A stretch of 64,000 nucleotides of DNA, from contig NZ_FOET01000010.1 in NCBI RefSeq assembly GCF_900110735.1, forward strand, positions 124,001 through 188,000, read 5' to 3'. This document shows positions 15,498-23,958 of this stretch, one piece after another (position 1 is the first letter of the stretch; each line of letters starts with the position of its first letter). The notes under the pieces are model-generated. The model was not told the origin of the DNA and ran no database searches. It saw only the letters and a program-made list of their open reading frames with translations. The translations under genes and the position numbers were made by a program. This stretch comes from Streptomyces radiopugnans (GTDB taxonomy: Bacteria > Actinomycetota > Actinomycetes > Streptomycetales > Streptomycetaceae).

Positions 15498-16880
15498 ATG
15501 AGCACCACGGAGCGTCCGCGAATCCTCGTAGTGGGTGGCGGGTACGTCGGTCTGTACGCAGCGCGCCGCATCCTGAAGAAGATGCGGTACGGCGAGGCGA
15601 CCGTCACCGTCGTCGACCCGCGCTCGTACATGACGTACCAGCCCTTCCTGCCGGAGGCAGCCGCCGGGTCCATCTCCCCGCGCCACGTCGTCGTCCCGCT
15701 GCGGCGCGTGCTCCCCAAGGCGGAGGTCCTCACCGGCCGCGTCACCAACATCGACCAGGACCGCAAGGTCGCCGTGATCTCGCCGCTGGTCGGCGAGTCC
15801 TACGAGCTGCCCTTCGACTACCTGGTGGTCGCGCTCGGCGCGGTCTCCCGCACCTTCCCGATCCCCGGCCTGGCCGAGAACGGCATCGGCATGAAGGGCA
15901 TCGAGGAGGCCATCGGCCTGCGCAACCACGTCCTGGAGCAGCTCGACAAGGCCGACTCCACGAACGACGAGGCCGTCCGCCGCCGGGCGCTGACCTTCGT
16001 CTTCGTCGGCGGTGGCTTCGCCGGAGCCGAGACCATCGGCGAGGTCGAGGACATGGCGCGCGACGCGGCCAAGTACTACACGAACGTCCGCCGCGAGGAC
16101 ATGCGCTTCATCCTCGTCGACGCCGCGGACAAGATCCTCCCCGAGGTCGGTCCCGAACTCGGCAAGTGGGGTCTGGAGCACCTCCAGAAGCGCGGCGTGG
16201 AGGTCTACCTGTCCACGTCCATGGAGTCCTGCGTCGACGGCCACGTGGTGCTCAAGAACGGCCTCGAGGTGGACTCCGACACCATCGTGTGGACCGCCGG
16301 CGTCAAGCCGAACCCGGCGCTGGCCCGCTTCGGCCTGCCGCTGGGCCCGCGCGGCCACGTGGACACCGAGGCGACGCTCCAGGTCAAGGGCTCCGACTAC
16401 ATCTGGGCCGCGGGCGACAACGCCCAGGTCCCGGACCTCGTCGGCCGCGACGCGGGCAACGAGAACGCCTGGTGCCCGCCGAACGCCCAGCACGCGCTGC
16501 GCCAGGCCAAGGTGCTCGGCGACAACGTGGTGTCGGGCATGCGGGGCTTCCCGCAGACCGAGTACCGCCACGCCAACAAGGGCGCGGTGGCCGGTCTCGG
16601 CCTCCACAAGGGCGTCGCGATGATCGCCCTGGGCAAGCGGGTCAAGCTGAAGCTCAAGGGCCGGCTCGCCTGGTACATGCACCGCGGCTACCACGGCCTG
16701 GCGGTGCCGACCTGGAACCGCAAGATCCGGGTCTTCGCCGACTGGACGCTCGCGATGTTCCTCAAGCGCGAGGTCGTCTCCCTCGGCGCCGTGGAGAACC
16801 CGCGCGAGGAGTTCTACGAGGCCGCCGCCCCGGTCTCGGCCGCCGCTCGGGAGTCCCGGCCCAAGGCCAAGGCCTCCTGA
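15498..16880 (+). CDS. ndh: Type II NADH:quinone oxidoreductase
   Basis: 460 residues. Two dinucleotide folds: FAD motif ILVVGGGYVGLYAA (residues 8-21) and NAD motif FVFVGGGFAGAETIGE (about 171-186); the ATGD-like FAD block reads YIWAAGDNAQVPD (near 300). The C-terminal amphipathic part anchors the enzyme to the membrane face. It passes electrons from NADH to menaquinone without proton pumping. Length is normal. The start is fixed by GATACT plus 7 nt (leaderless). Rex-like sites upstream fit control by NADH/NAD+ ratio. Confidence 0.92.
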   Translation: MSTTERPRILVVGGGYVGLYAARRILKKMRYGEATVTVVDPRSYMTYQPFLPEAAAGSISPRHVVVPLRRVLPKAEVLTGRVTNIDQDRKVAVISPLVGESYELPFDYLVVALGAVSRTFPIPGLAENGIGMKGIEEAIGLRNHVLEQLDKADSTNDEAVRRRALTFVFVGGGFAGAETIGEVEDMARDAAKYYTNVRREDMRFILVDAADKILPEVGPELGKWGLEHLQKRGVEVYLSTSMESCVDGHVVLKNGLEVDSDTIVWTAGVKPNPALARFGLPLGPRGHVDTEATLQVKGSDYIWAAGDNAQVPDLVGRDAGNENAWCPPNAQHALRQAKVLGDNVVSGMRGFPQTEYRHANKGAVAGLGLHKGVAMIALGKRVKLKLKGRLAWYMHRGYHGLAVPTWNRKIRVFADWTLAMFLKREVVSLGAVENPREEFYEAAAPVSAAARESRPKAKAS

Positions 16881-16922
16881 CCGGACGCCGGACGCCTGGC
16901 ACCGGCGCACGCGGCACACCGC

Positions 16923-16967
16923 AGGGGCGCCCGCCCCCTCCCGCACACGGAGGGGCCGGGCGCCCCT
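16923..16967 (+). terminator. Terminator of ndh
   Basis: AGGGGCGCCCG CCCCCTCC pairs with GGAGGGG CCGGGCGCCCCT around a GCACAC loop, followed by CGGCTTTCCC. Confidence 0.8.
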
Positions 16968-17123
16968 CGGCTTTCCCGCCCCCGCGCGGGTGTCCGTACG
17001 GGGGGCGCGGCGGCCCCCGTACGGCGCGTGCTCCGTACGGCTACCCGACCACCCGGACCACCGGGCCCGGGGAACCGTCGCATCCGCGGGCCGGCCCGGG
17101 GACCGGTCCCGCGCATGCGGAAA

Positions 17124-17152
17124 GGGCCCGGACCGCCGAGCGGTCCGGGCCC
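17124..17152 (-). terminator. Terminator of the ABC exporter operon
   Basis: Perfect 13-bp stem GGGCCCGGACCGC / GCGGTCCGGGCCC around CGA. On the minus strand it is followed by TTTCCG. It lies 42 nt after the permease stop. Confidence 0.8.
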
Positions 17153-17193
17153 CGGGGTCCCGCGCGGTGCGCCGCCGCGCGGCGGCGCACCTG

Positions 17194-19728
17194 TCACTCG
17201 GTCTTGATGGACTCCAGCATGTCCATCCGCGCGGCCCGCCGCGCCGGCCACAGCGCGGCCAGCACGCCCACCAGCGCCGCCAGCGCCAGGAAGACGCCCA
17301 TCCGCTCCCAGGGCAGCACCAGTTCGTAGGTGGGCAGCGACGCCGAGATCAGCTCCCCGGCCGCCCATCCGAAGAAGACGCCCAGGCCGACGCCGAGCAC
17401 CCCGCCGAACAGCGAGATCACCAGCGACTCCAGCCGGACCATCCGCTTGGTGCCGCGCCTGTCCAGGCCGATCGCCCGCAGCATCCCGATCTCCTGCGAC
17501 CGCTCGAAGACCGACATGGCCAGGGTGTTTACCACCCCGAGCACCGCGACCACCACGGCCATGGCCAGCAGCCCGTAGAGCATGTTCAGCATCAGCGTGA
17601 TCATCTGGGCGACGGACTCCGAGACGTCCTCCTCGTCCTGGACGAGAACGGCCGGGTTGTTGCCGAGGGCGTCCTCCAGGGCGGACTTCGCCGACTCGCT
17701 CGCGCCGCCCTCGGTGGCCACCAGCACCTGCATGCTGGTGACCTTCTCCAGATGCGGGTCCAGGACGGCGGTGTCGAGCATGATGCCGGTCATCATCTCG
17801 TTGTCCCGGTACACGCCCCCGACGGTCAGCTCGCCGCGCTCGCCGTCCTCGTAGACCACCTCGAAGGTCGAGCCGGTCTTCCAGCCGTGCCCCCGCGCGG
17901 TGTCGGCGTCCACGATGACGCTCTCGCCGCCCAGGCCCGCGAACGAGCCCTCGGTGAAGTCGAGTTCGGCCAGCTTGCCGAAGCCCTCGCCGTTGACGCC
18001 GGTGAGGAACTCGTACTCGTCGCCGATGCGGGAGAGGGAGTTGCGCATCGGGCTGAGGGCCGTGACCTCGTCCTGCTCGGCCAGCGTCCGCTCGATCTCC
18101 GGCGACAGCGGCCTGTAGTTGGCCATCGAGACCACGTAGTCGGCCTTGAGCGCCTCCGTGGCCATCTTGTCGACGCCCTTCTGGACGCTGCTCGCTATCA
18201 CGGTCAGGCCCGTGATCAGCGTGAGGCCGATCATCAGCGCCGCGGCGGTGGCGGCGGTGCGGCGCGGGTTGCGCACGGCGTTGAGACGCGCCAGCTTCCC
18301 CGACACACCGGCCACGCGCATCACGGGCGAGGCCAGGGCTATCACCGGGCGCGACAGCAGCGGCGTCAGCACGAACACGCCGATCACCAGCAGGCCGGCG
18401 CCCGCGCCCATCGGCACCTTGCCGTCGTCCATGCCGGTGGCGGCCAGCACCAGCACGGCCCCGGCGCCGGCCAGGACCGCGCCGATGGTGTTGCGCACGA
18501 CCAGGCCGCGGACGGTGGCGGGTGCGTGCACGCTGTTCATCGCGGCGACCGGCGGCACCTTCGCGGCGCGGCGGGCGGGCAGCCAGGCCGCGGCCACGGT
18601 GACCGCGATGCCGACGACCAGCGAGGCGACGACCGCGGCCGGGGTGACCACCAGCGGGCCGTCCGGCACGGTGGCGCCGAGCGAGCCCATCAGCGAGCGC
18701 AGTCCGGCGCCGATCCCGATGCCCGCCAGCAGGCCGATCCCCGCGGCGACCGCGCCGACGACCACGGCCTCAACCAGCACCGAGCGGGTCACCTGGCGGC
18801 GGCTCGCGCCGACCGCGCGCAGCAGCGCCAGTTCCTTCGTGCGCTGGGCGACCAGCATGGTGAAGGTGTTGGCGATGATGAAGACGCCGACGAAGAGCGA
18901 GATCCCGGCGAACACCAGCAGCCCGGTGCGCATGCCCTCCATCTCCGCCTCGATCATCCTCGCCTGGTCGTCGGCGAGCGTCTGCCCGGTGACCGCCTCG
19001 GCCTGCTCGGGCAGGATCTTCTCGACGCTCTTCCTCAACTCCCCCTGGCCCACGCCCTCGGAGGCAGTCAGGACGATCTCGCTGTACATGCCGGGCTGTG
19101 AGAACAGCTCCTGGGCGGTGGCGGTGTCGAACAGCACCAGGGTGCCGCCGGCGGCGACGTTGCCGTCGTCGGTGTCGAAGACGCCGGTGACCTTCTCCTC
19201 GCGGACCGGGCCGCTGACGGACAGCCGTACGGTGTCGCCGACCCCGTAGCCGGTGCGCCCGGCGGTCGCGGAGTCCAGCGCGATCTCGCCGGCGCGCTGC
19301 GGGGCGCGGCCCTCGCGCAGGTCGTAGCGCGGGTCCTCGCCCGACCCGTCCGGGCCGGTGTCGTAGTTGCCGCCCTGGGTCGACCAGCCCTCGCCGACCA
19401 GCCTGCCGTCCTTGCCGGCGAGGGCGGCGAAGCCGGAGACGGCTCCGGTGGCGTGCTCGACGCCCGGCAGCTCCCGCGTCCGCTCCAGCAGTTCGCGGGG
19501 GAGGTCGGAGGGGCCGCCGGGGTCGGTCTCGTCGCTGGAGAAGTCGGGGCGGACGGCGACGTCGACGGCCTCGAAGCCCTTGGCGGAGCTCCTCGCGAAG
19601 GCCTCGGAGAGGGTGGCGGTGAAGACCAGGGTGCCGGCGACGAACGCCACGCCGAGCATGACGGCGAGCGTGGTCATCAGCAGTCTGGCCTTGTGCGCGA
19701 GCACGTTGCGCAGGGCGGTACGGAACAT
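17194..19728 (-). CDS. ABC exporter permease, MacB/FtsX type
   Basis: 844 residues from ATG 19728. One N-terminal membrane helix (about 15-38) is followed by a MacB_PCD extracytoplasmic domain, an FtsX core (about 260-400), further membrane helices, a second extracytoplasmic domain and a second FtsX core (about 715-835). FtsX marker LRAVGASRRQVTRSVLVEA recurs as LRAIGLDRRGTKRMVRLES, so it is an internally duplicated permease. It pairs with the ATPase gene 70 nt upstream. Such exporters move lipids, peptides or drugs, or signal to wall hydrolases; the substrate is unknown. Confidence 0.9.
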   Translation of the reverse strand: MFRTALRNVLAHKARLLMTTLAVMLGVAFVAGTLVFTATLSEAFARSSAKGFEAVDVAVRPDFSSDETDPGGPSDLPRELLERTRELPGVEHATGAVSGFAALAGKDGRLVGEGWSTQGGNYDTGPDGSGEDPRYDLREGRAPQRAGEIALDSATAGRTGYGVGDTVRLSVSGPVREEKVTGVFDTDDGNVAAGGTLVLFDTATAQELFSQPGMYSEIVLTASEGVGQGELRKSVEKILPEQAEAVTGQTLADDQARMIEAEMEGMRTGLLVFAGISLFVGVFIIANTFTMLVAQRTKELALLRAVGASRRQVTRSVLVEAVVVGAVAAGIGLLAGIGIGAGLRSLMGSLGATVPDGPLVVTPAAVVASLVVGIAVTVAAAWLPARRAAKVPPVAAMNSVHAPATVRGLVVRNTIGAVLAGAGAVLVLAATGMDDGKVPMGAGAGLLVIGVFVLTPLLSRPVIALASPVMRVAGVSGKLARLNAVRNPRRTAATAAALMIGLTLITGLTVIASSVQKGVDKMATEALKADYVVSMANYRPLSPEIERTLAEQDEVTALSPMRNSLSRIGDEYEFLTGVNGEGFGKLAELDFTEGSFAGLGGESVIVDADTARGHGWKTGSTFEVVYEDGERGELTVGGVYRDNEMMTGIMLDTAVLDPHLEKVTSMQVLVATEGGASESAKSALEDALGNNPAVLVQDEEDVSESVAQMITLMLNMLYGLLAMAVVVAVLGVVNTLAMSVFERSQEIGMLRAIGLDRRGTKRMVRLESLVISLFGGVLGVGLGVFFGWAAGELISASLPTYELVLPWERMGVFLALAALVGVLAALWPARRAARMDMLESIKTE

Positions 19729-19798
19729 GGGGTCTCGTGATCCTGGGATAGGTGTGGCGGCGCTGCGGGCGGGGGCGTTCCGGGCGGGGACCGGCCGG

Positions 19799-20590
19799 TC
19801 AGCTGGTGCGGCCCCGGGCGTCGAACGCCTTCATGCGGTCGAGGACGCTCTCGGCGGTGGGGTCGGCCATGTCGTCGACGATCCGGCCGTCGGCGAGGAA
19901 GACGACCCGGTCCGCGTACGAGGCGGCCACCGGGTCGTGGGTCACCATGACCACGGTCTGGCCCAGCTCCCGCACCGAGTTGCGCAGGAAGCCCAGCACC
20001 TCCGCACCCGCACGCGAGTCGAGGTTGCCGGTCGGCTCGTCACCGAAGATGATCTCCGGCCGGGCGGCCAGGGCGCGGGCGACGGCCACGCGCTGCTGCT
20101 GGCCGCCGGAGAGCTGGTTGGGACGGTGCCCCAGCCGGCCCGACAGGCCGACCGTCTCCACCACGCGGTCCAGCCACTCCCGTTCGGGCTTGCGGCCCGC
20201 GATGTCCATCGGCAGCGTGATGTTCTCCAGCGCCGTCAGGGTGGGCAGCAGGTTGAACGCCTGGAAGATGAAACCGATCTTGTCCCGGCGCAGTCGGGTC
20301 AGCTTCTTCTCCTTCAGGGAGGACAGCTCGGTCTCACCTATCCAGGCCGAGCCGGAGGAGAAGGAGTCCAGACCGGCCATGCAGTGCATCAGCGTGGACT
20401 TGCCCGAGCCCGACGGGCCCATGATCGCGGTGAACGCCCCCCGCCGGAAGTCCACGGTGACGGAGTCCAGGGCCACCACCTTCGTCTCGCCCTGGCCGTA
20501 GACCTTGGTCAGGTCCACGGCGCGGGCGGCCGCGGCGCCGGCGGGGGCGGAGGGCTCGGAGCGGGTGTCGGGCGGGGTGCTGGTGGTCAC
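19799..20590 (-). CDS. ABC exporter ATPase (LolD/MacB type)
   Basis: 263 residues from GTG 20590 (GGAG 9 nt upstream). Walker A GPSGSGKS at residues 58-65, Q-loop in GFIFQAFNLLPTLTALEN, signature LSGGQQQR near 159, Walker B IIFGDEPTGNLDS, H-loop VTHDP. The QAFNLLP and DEPTGNLD wording is typical of the MacB/LolD/FtsE class that pairs with FtsX-fold permeases, matching the next gene. The first 22 residues are a disordered Pro/Ser/Ala extension. Confidence 0.95.
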   Translation of the reverse strand: MTTSTPPDTRSEPSAPAGAAAARAVDLTKVYGQGETKVVALDSVTVDFRRGAFTAIMGPSGSGKSTLMHCMAGLDSFSSGSAWIGETELSSLKEKKLTRLRRDKIGFIFQAFNLLPTLTALENITLPMDIAGRKPEREWLDRVVETVGLSGRLGHRPNQLSGGQQQRVAVARALAARPEIIFGDEPTGNLDSRAGAEVLGFLRNSVRELGQTVVMVTHDPVAASYADRVVFLADGRIVDDMADPTAESVLDRMKAFDARGRTS

Positions 20591-20833
20591 GGGAAGGGGC
20601 TCCTGTCACAGCGGCTTGACGGGGACCCCTCCATCGTCCGTGCGAAACCGGCCACCGGCGTCCACCCCCGAACCGGTCTCGGAGGGAGTCTTCGGGGGGA
20701 CCGGAGCGGTCCGGGTCATCCCTGAGGAGGAGAGGGCACCCTGATGCCTTCCCGTGGCTGGGCAGCGACTTTCCGTCATTCCTGGCGGCGGTGCGGGGGC
20801 GCGTGATCCTCTTTGAAGAGGGGCGTGCGCCGC

Positions 20834-20846
20834 TGATGCTGCATCA
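20834..20846. repeat. Palindrome TGATGC-T-GCATCA
   Basis: A 13-bp interrupted palindrome in an AT-rich patch (followed by GTTGCCAATAAAATCAG) between the ABC operon and bldA, 74 nt upstream of the bldA -10. Possible operator; no regulator named. Confidence 0.4.
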
Positions 20847-20885
20847 GTTGCCAATAAAATCAGACAACCTGGGGCCGGAAGCCCG

Positions 20886-20913
20886 TTGTCCGTACGAGCG
20901 CCGCCGATAGGCT
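20886..20913 (+). promoter_or_regulatory. bldA promoter
   Basis: TTGTCC (20886-20891), 16-nt spacer, TAGGCT (20908-20913). Predicted start near 20920, about 46 nt before the mature tRNA. Confidence 0.6.
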
Positions 20914-20965
20914 CGTTGAGCGTCCAGGGGAGGGCCGTAGCCAGCCGTGCGGTCCATGAGCCGGT

Positions 20966-21047
20966 GCCCGGATGGTGGAATGCAGACACGACGAGCTTAA
21001 ACCTCGTTGGCCTACAGGCCGTGCCGGTTCGAATCCGGCTCCGGGCA
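20966..21047 (+). tRNA. bldA: tRNA-Leu(UAA), bldA
   Basis: Acceptor GCCCGGA (20966-20972) pairs with TCCGGGC (21040-21046), with discriminator A at 21047 and no encoded CCA. The anticodon arm ACGAG CTTAAAC CTCGT gives anticodon TAA, which reads UUA. The long variable arm TGGCCTACAGGCC marks a class II leucine tRNA, and the T arm GCCGGTTCGAATCCGGC is intact. In Streptomyces this is bldA, the only tRNA for the rare UUA codon and a developmental switch for aerial growth and antibiotics. Confidence 0.96.
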
Positions 21048-21489
21048 CACCGGACTCCTTGCGGCCCCCCTCGCAGGGGCGCCGCCGGCACCATTCGCTG
21101 TCCCGGCCCAGGGGCGATCCGCTGCCGACGCCTACCGGCGGGCAGCGCGCTTCGACGCGTTGCCGGTGACAGTGCGGGCGAGCCTGATGCGGTGAAGGCG
21201 CCTCGCCCGGGTTTCGGGAGCGGGGCGCCCTCGTCGTGGCCCGGGCGAATCGGTTACGGGTGAACTGCCGGGAGCGGGTCCGCTCTTCGAGGCCGGCCGC
21301 AGCGGTGACGCCGCGGGCGGACCGCACACCGCCGAGAAGGCCCGGGGGCCGGCCCCCGGGCGTCACAGGCCGCCTCCACGTGCCCCTGCCCGGCTCCCGT
21401 GCCGCCGGGAGAGTGACGGCCAGTGCCCGCCCCGGTCTTCCCGCCGTTGTCAGGGAGTACGCGCGCAGTCCAGCACGGAGGACACGGAG
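21048..21489. other. Intergenic region after bldA (442 nt)
   Basis: Holds a partial stem GCGGCCCCCC/GGGGCGCCGC (about 21061-21085) that may end bldA transcription, and GC-rich inverted stretches near 21340-21360. I see no second copy of the tRNA 3' end, so no integration scar, and no intact gene. Confidence 0.5.
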
Positions 21490-22296
21490 ATGCGGGAGCC
21501 GAGTGGAGGGCAGGCCCTGACGGTGGGCGTGGTGGCGGCACGTTCCGGGCGGCTGGCGAACCCGGGGGACCCGCTGGCGTTCGCCGTGTCCCTGCTGGAG
21601 CCGGAGCTGACCCGGATCCGCAACGGCTCGCGGGAGTACCCGGTGCGCCTGGTGGGCCGGGACAGCCGTTCCACCGCCGACGGCGCGCGGCAGGCGGTGC
21701 GCGAGCCGGTGCGGGACGAGGGGGCGCGGATCGTCCTCACGCTCGCCGGCACGGAGGTGCTGCCGGCCGCCGCCGACGCCTGCGAGGAGGCGGGTGTGCC
21801 CTGCGTGTCGAGCACCTTTCCGTGGCAGGTCTACTACTACGGGCGCGGCGCGCGGGAGAGCACGCCGTTCCGCTGGACGTACCACTTCTGCTGGGGGCTG
21901 GACGACATCGCCGAGGTCTTCGCGGATCTGTGGGAGCAGGCCGGCGGTTCCGGGCGGCCCGTGGGGTGCCTGTGGAACGACGGTCCGCAGGGGACGTGGT
22001 CGCGGCACGCGGAGCGGGGTTTCGCCCCGGCCGCCCGCGCACGCGGGCACCGGCTGGTGGACCCGGCCGGCTACACCGAACCGGCGGCGGTCGCCGCGGC
22101 GGTCGGCCGGACCCGCCTGGAGACCGTCGCCGGGCCGCTGGACTGGACGGCCGGGCCCGTGCCGAACGTCGCCACCGTGCGGCTGGCGGGCGGGCAGTGG
22201 CAGCAGGGCGCCCGCCACGACTACGAGTTGGCGGCCGTGTCCAACCGGCATGTCGAGGGATTGCCCGTCGACGCCGATCTGGTGCCTCTGCGGTGA
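21490..22296 (+). pseudogene. Shortened periplasmic-binding-protein-like gene
   Basis: An intact 268-residue frame (ATG 21490, GGAGG 9 nt upstream) resembling the type 1 binding proteins of amide/branched-chain/urea ABC importers: LTVGVVAARSGRLANPGDPL at the start, YHFCWGLDDIAEVFADLWEQ, WNDGPQGTWSRHAERGF, and the C-terminal LETVAGPLDWTAGPVPNVAT. Such proteins are normally about 400-430 residues; here the second lobe is almost missing, with a direct join near residues 200-210, and there is no signal peptide or permease nearby. Probably an in-frame internal deletion, so a remnant; a soluble sensor role is not excluded. Confidence 0.6.
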
Positions 22297-22556
22297 TCAG
22301 CCGGGGCGCCGTGCCGTCGCCCCCGGGCGGTCGTGGGCGGCCCGGTTCCGCCGCCCGTGCGAGGCCCGGACGCAGGAGGTCGGACAGGGGCCGGGACAGG
22401 CGTACGGCGCCTCCTGGCGGGGCATCACAGGCGCGACGGCGGGTACCGGAACAATCACGACTCCTTCCGTCGTTCTTGCAAGTGCACTACCGTGCGGTCT
22501 TTGCTAAAGCATTACCCTTGAGGAAGGGCCGCGCGGTGCGGCCATGGAGGAGTGAG

Positions 22557-23423
22557 ATGAGGAGCAGTAACCCGGTCTTCTCGCGACGGGGATTCAGCCG
22601 AGACAACGGCTACGCCGGTTTCAACGCCACGCAGCAGCCGCAGGCCGGGAACCCGTACGCCGCCAACCCGTACGCGACCGGCCCCCAGCCCACCAACCCC
22701 TACGCCCAGCAGCCCCAGACGGCCGGCCAGCAGGGCTTCCCGCCGGCCGCCCCGCCGCAGGCCGGCCGGATGACGATGGACGACGTCGTCGCCCGTACGT
22801 CGATGACGGTGGGCCTGGTCGTCGCCATGGCGGCTGTGGCGTGGATCACGGACCTGTCGCTCGGCCTGGCCCTGGGCGCGATGCTGATCGCGCTGGTCCT
22901 GGGTCTGGTGCAGTCCTTCAAGCGCAAGGCGTCGCCCCCGCTGATCCTGGCCTACGCCGCCTTCGAGGGCCTGTTCCTCGGGGCCATCAGCAACTACGTC
23001 GACAGCTACATCGCTAACGGGGCGGCGATGCAGGCGGTGCTGGGCACCATGGCGGTCTTCGCCGCCGTGCTGTTCATGTACAAGGCCCGCATCATCCGCG
23101 TCACGCAGCGCTTCTACCGCTTCGTGATGGCCGCGGCCATCGGCTTCATCCTGCTGATGGGCATCAACCTGCTGTTCGCCGTCTTCGGCGGCGGTGACGG
23201 CCTCGGCTTCCGCAGCGGCGGCCTGGGCATCCTGTTCGGCGTCATCGGCATCGTGCTCGGTGCCGCCTTCCTCGCCCTGGACTTCAAGCAGGTCGAGGAC
23301 GGCGTCGCCTACGGCGCCCCCCGCGAGGAGTCCTGGCTGGCCGCCTTCGGTCTGACCCTGACCCTGGTCTGGATCTACCTGGAGTTCCTGCGGCTGATCG
23401 CCATCCTGCAGAGCAGCGACTGA
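22557..23423 (+). CDS. Bax inhibitor-1 / YccA family membrane protein
   Basis: 288 residues from ATG 22557 (GGAGGAG upstream). A 70-residue cytoplasmic tail is rich in NPYA/NPYAT/NPYAQQ repeats, followed by seven membrane segments with the Bax1-I pattern, including LAYAAFEGLFLGAISNYVD and the terminal acidic block ALDFKQVEDGV...WIYLEFLRLI. Studied relatives are pH-gated calcium leak channels or inhibitors of the FtsH protease. It stands alone, ended by two consecutive hairpins. Confidence 0.9.
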   Translation: MRSSNPVFSRRGFSRDNGYAGFNATQQPQAGNPYAANPYATGPQPTNPYAQQPQTAGQQGFPPAAPPQAGRMTMDDVVARTSMTVGLVVAMAAVAWITDLSLGLALGAMLIALVLGLVQSFKRKASPPLILAYAAFEGLFLGAISNYVDSYIANGAAMQAVLGTMAVFAAVLFMYKARIIRVTQRFYRFVMAAAIGFILLMGINLLFAVFGGGDGLGFRSGGLGILFGVIGIVLGAAFLALDFKQVEDGVAYGAPREESWLAAFGLTLTLVWIYLEFLRLIAILQSSD

Positions 23424-23428
23424 TCCGG

Positions 23429-23465
23429 CTGTCCGGACCCCGGCCCCGGGCCGGGGTCCGGACAG
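23429..23465 (+). terminator. Terminator 1 after the Bax-inhibitor-like gene
   Basis: CTGTCCGGACCCCGGCC / GGCCGGGGTCCGGACAG, a near-perfect long stem starting 6 nt after the stop. Confidence 0.8.
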
Positions 23466-23473
23466 GGATCCTT

Positions 23474-23511
23474 GAGGAGCCCCGGGGCGCGAACGCGCCC
23501 CGGGGCTCCTC
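23474..23511. terminator. Terminator 2, back-to-back with terminator 1
   Basis: GAGGAGCCCCGGGGCGC and its exact 17-nt complement around GAAC, 8 nt after the first hairpin. Confidence 0.8.
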
Positions 23512-23601
23512 ACGTCCGTCCCGCGTCCGTCCCCCGTCCGCCCTGTCCGTCCTGTGCGTCCTGCGCGCTCCGCCCGTTGGCGGCGGGGCGCACAGGACGC
23601 A

Positions 23602-23607
23602 TAGGGT
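23602..23607 (+). promoter_or_regulatory. -10 box of leaderless gene at 23614
   Basis: TAGGGT followed by 6 nt and GTG 23614. Confidence 0.55.
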
Positions 23608-23613
23608 TGCGCC

Positions 23614-23958
23614 GTGCTCGACGTGACCCCCCTGCTGACCGCCGTGGACCGCTTCGCCGACCGGCTGCGGGCCATGCCGCAGAGCGCCCTGGCCCGGGGG
23701 GCGGCGGCCGAGGGGCTCGGACTGGCCAGGGAGTTGGCCGACCGCGCCCAGCGCCTGGAGTCCCCCGGCCGCGCCCCGCACGAGCTGCCCGACGCGGGCC
23801 TCTTCGCCGTCGGGGACCAACTCGCGGTGGCCGGGCACGATCTGGCGGAGGCGCTGCGGGAGGCCGGCGAGCGGGCCGGGGCCGGGCCCCGGGAGCTGGC
23901 CGAGGCCGTGGCGCTGGTGGAGGCCGCCGAGTCCGCGGCGCTCAGAGCGAGACGATGA
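23614..23958 (+). CDS. Small alpha-helical protein, unknown function
   Basis: 114 residues, GTG start fixed by the leaderless promoter. Nearly all alpha-helical by composition (Ala/Leu/Arg/Glu), with no membrane segment or signal peptide. I do not recognise the family; similar short proteins occur in Streptomyces at this position from memory. Its last 17 nt overlap the 3' end of the convergent gene at 23942. Confidence 0.65.
   Translation: MLDVTPLLTAVDRFADRLRAMPQSALARGAAAEGLGLARELADRAQRLESPGRAPHELPDAGLFAVGDQLAVAGHDLAEALREAGERAGAGPRELAEAVALVEAAESAALRARR

Larger units (their letters stand above)
16881..17193. other. Convergent intergenic region (313 nt)
   Basis: Holds only the two terminators listed (16923-16967 and 17124-17152) for ndh and the ABC operon; no further gene seen. 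Confidence 0.6.
20591..20965. other. Divergent region between ABC operon and bldA (375 nt)
   Basis: Carries the ABC operon promoter (minus strand), the TGATGC-T-GCATCA palindrome in an AT-rich patch, and the bldA promoter. No gene seen. Confidence 0.5.

Noticed and set aside
20966..21489. tRNA gene as integration site for a mobile element
   Set aside because: No integrase, no duplicated tRNA 3' end downstream, and conserved-type gene order continues.
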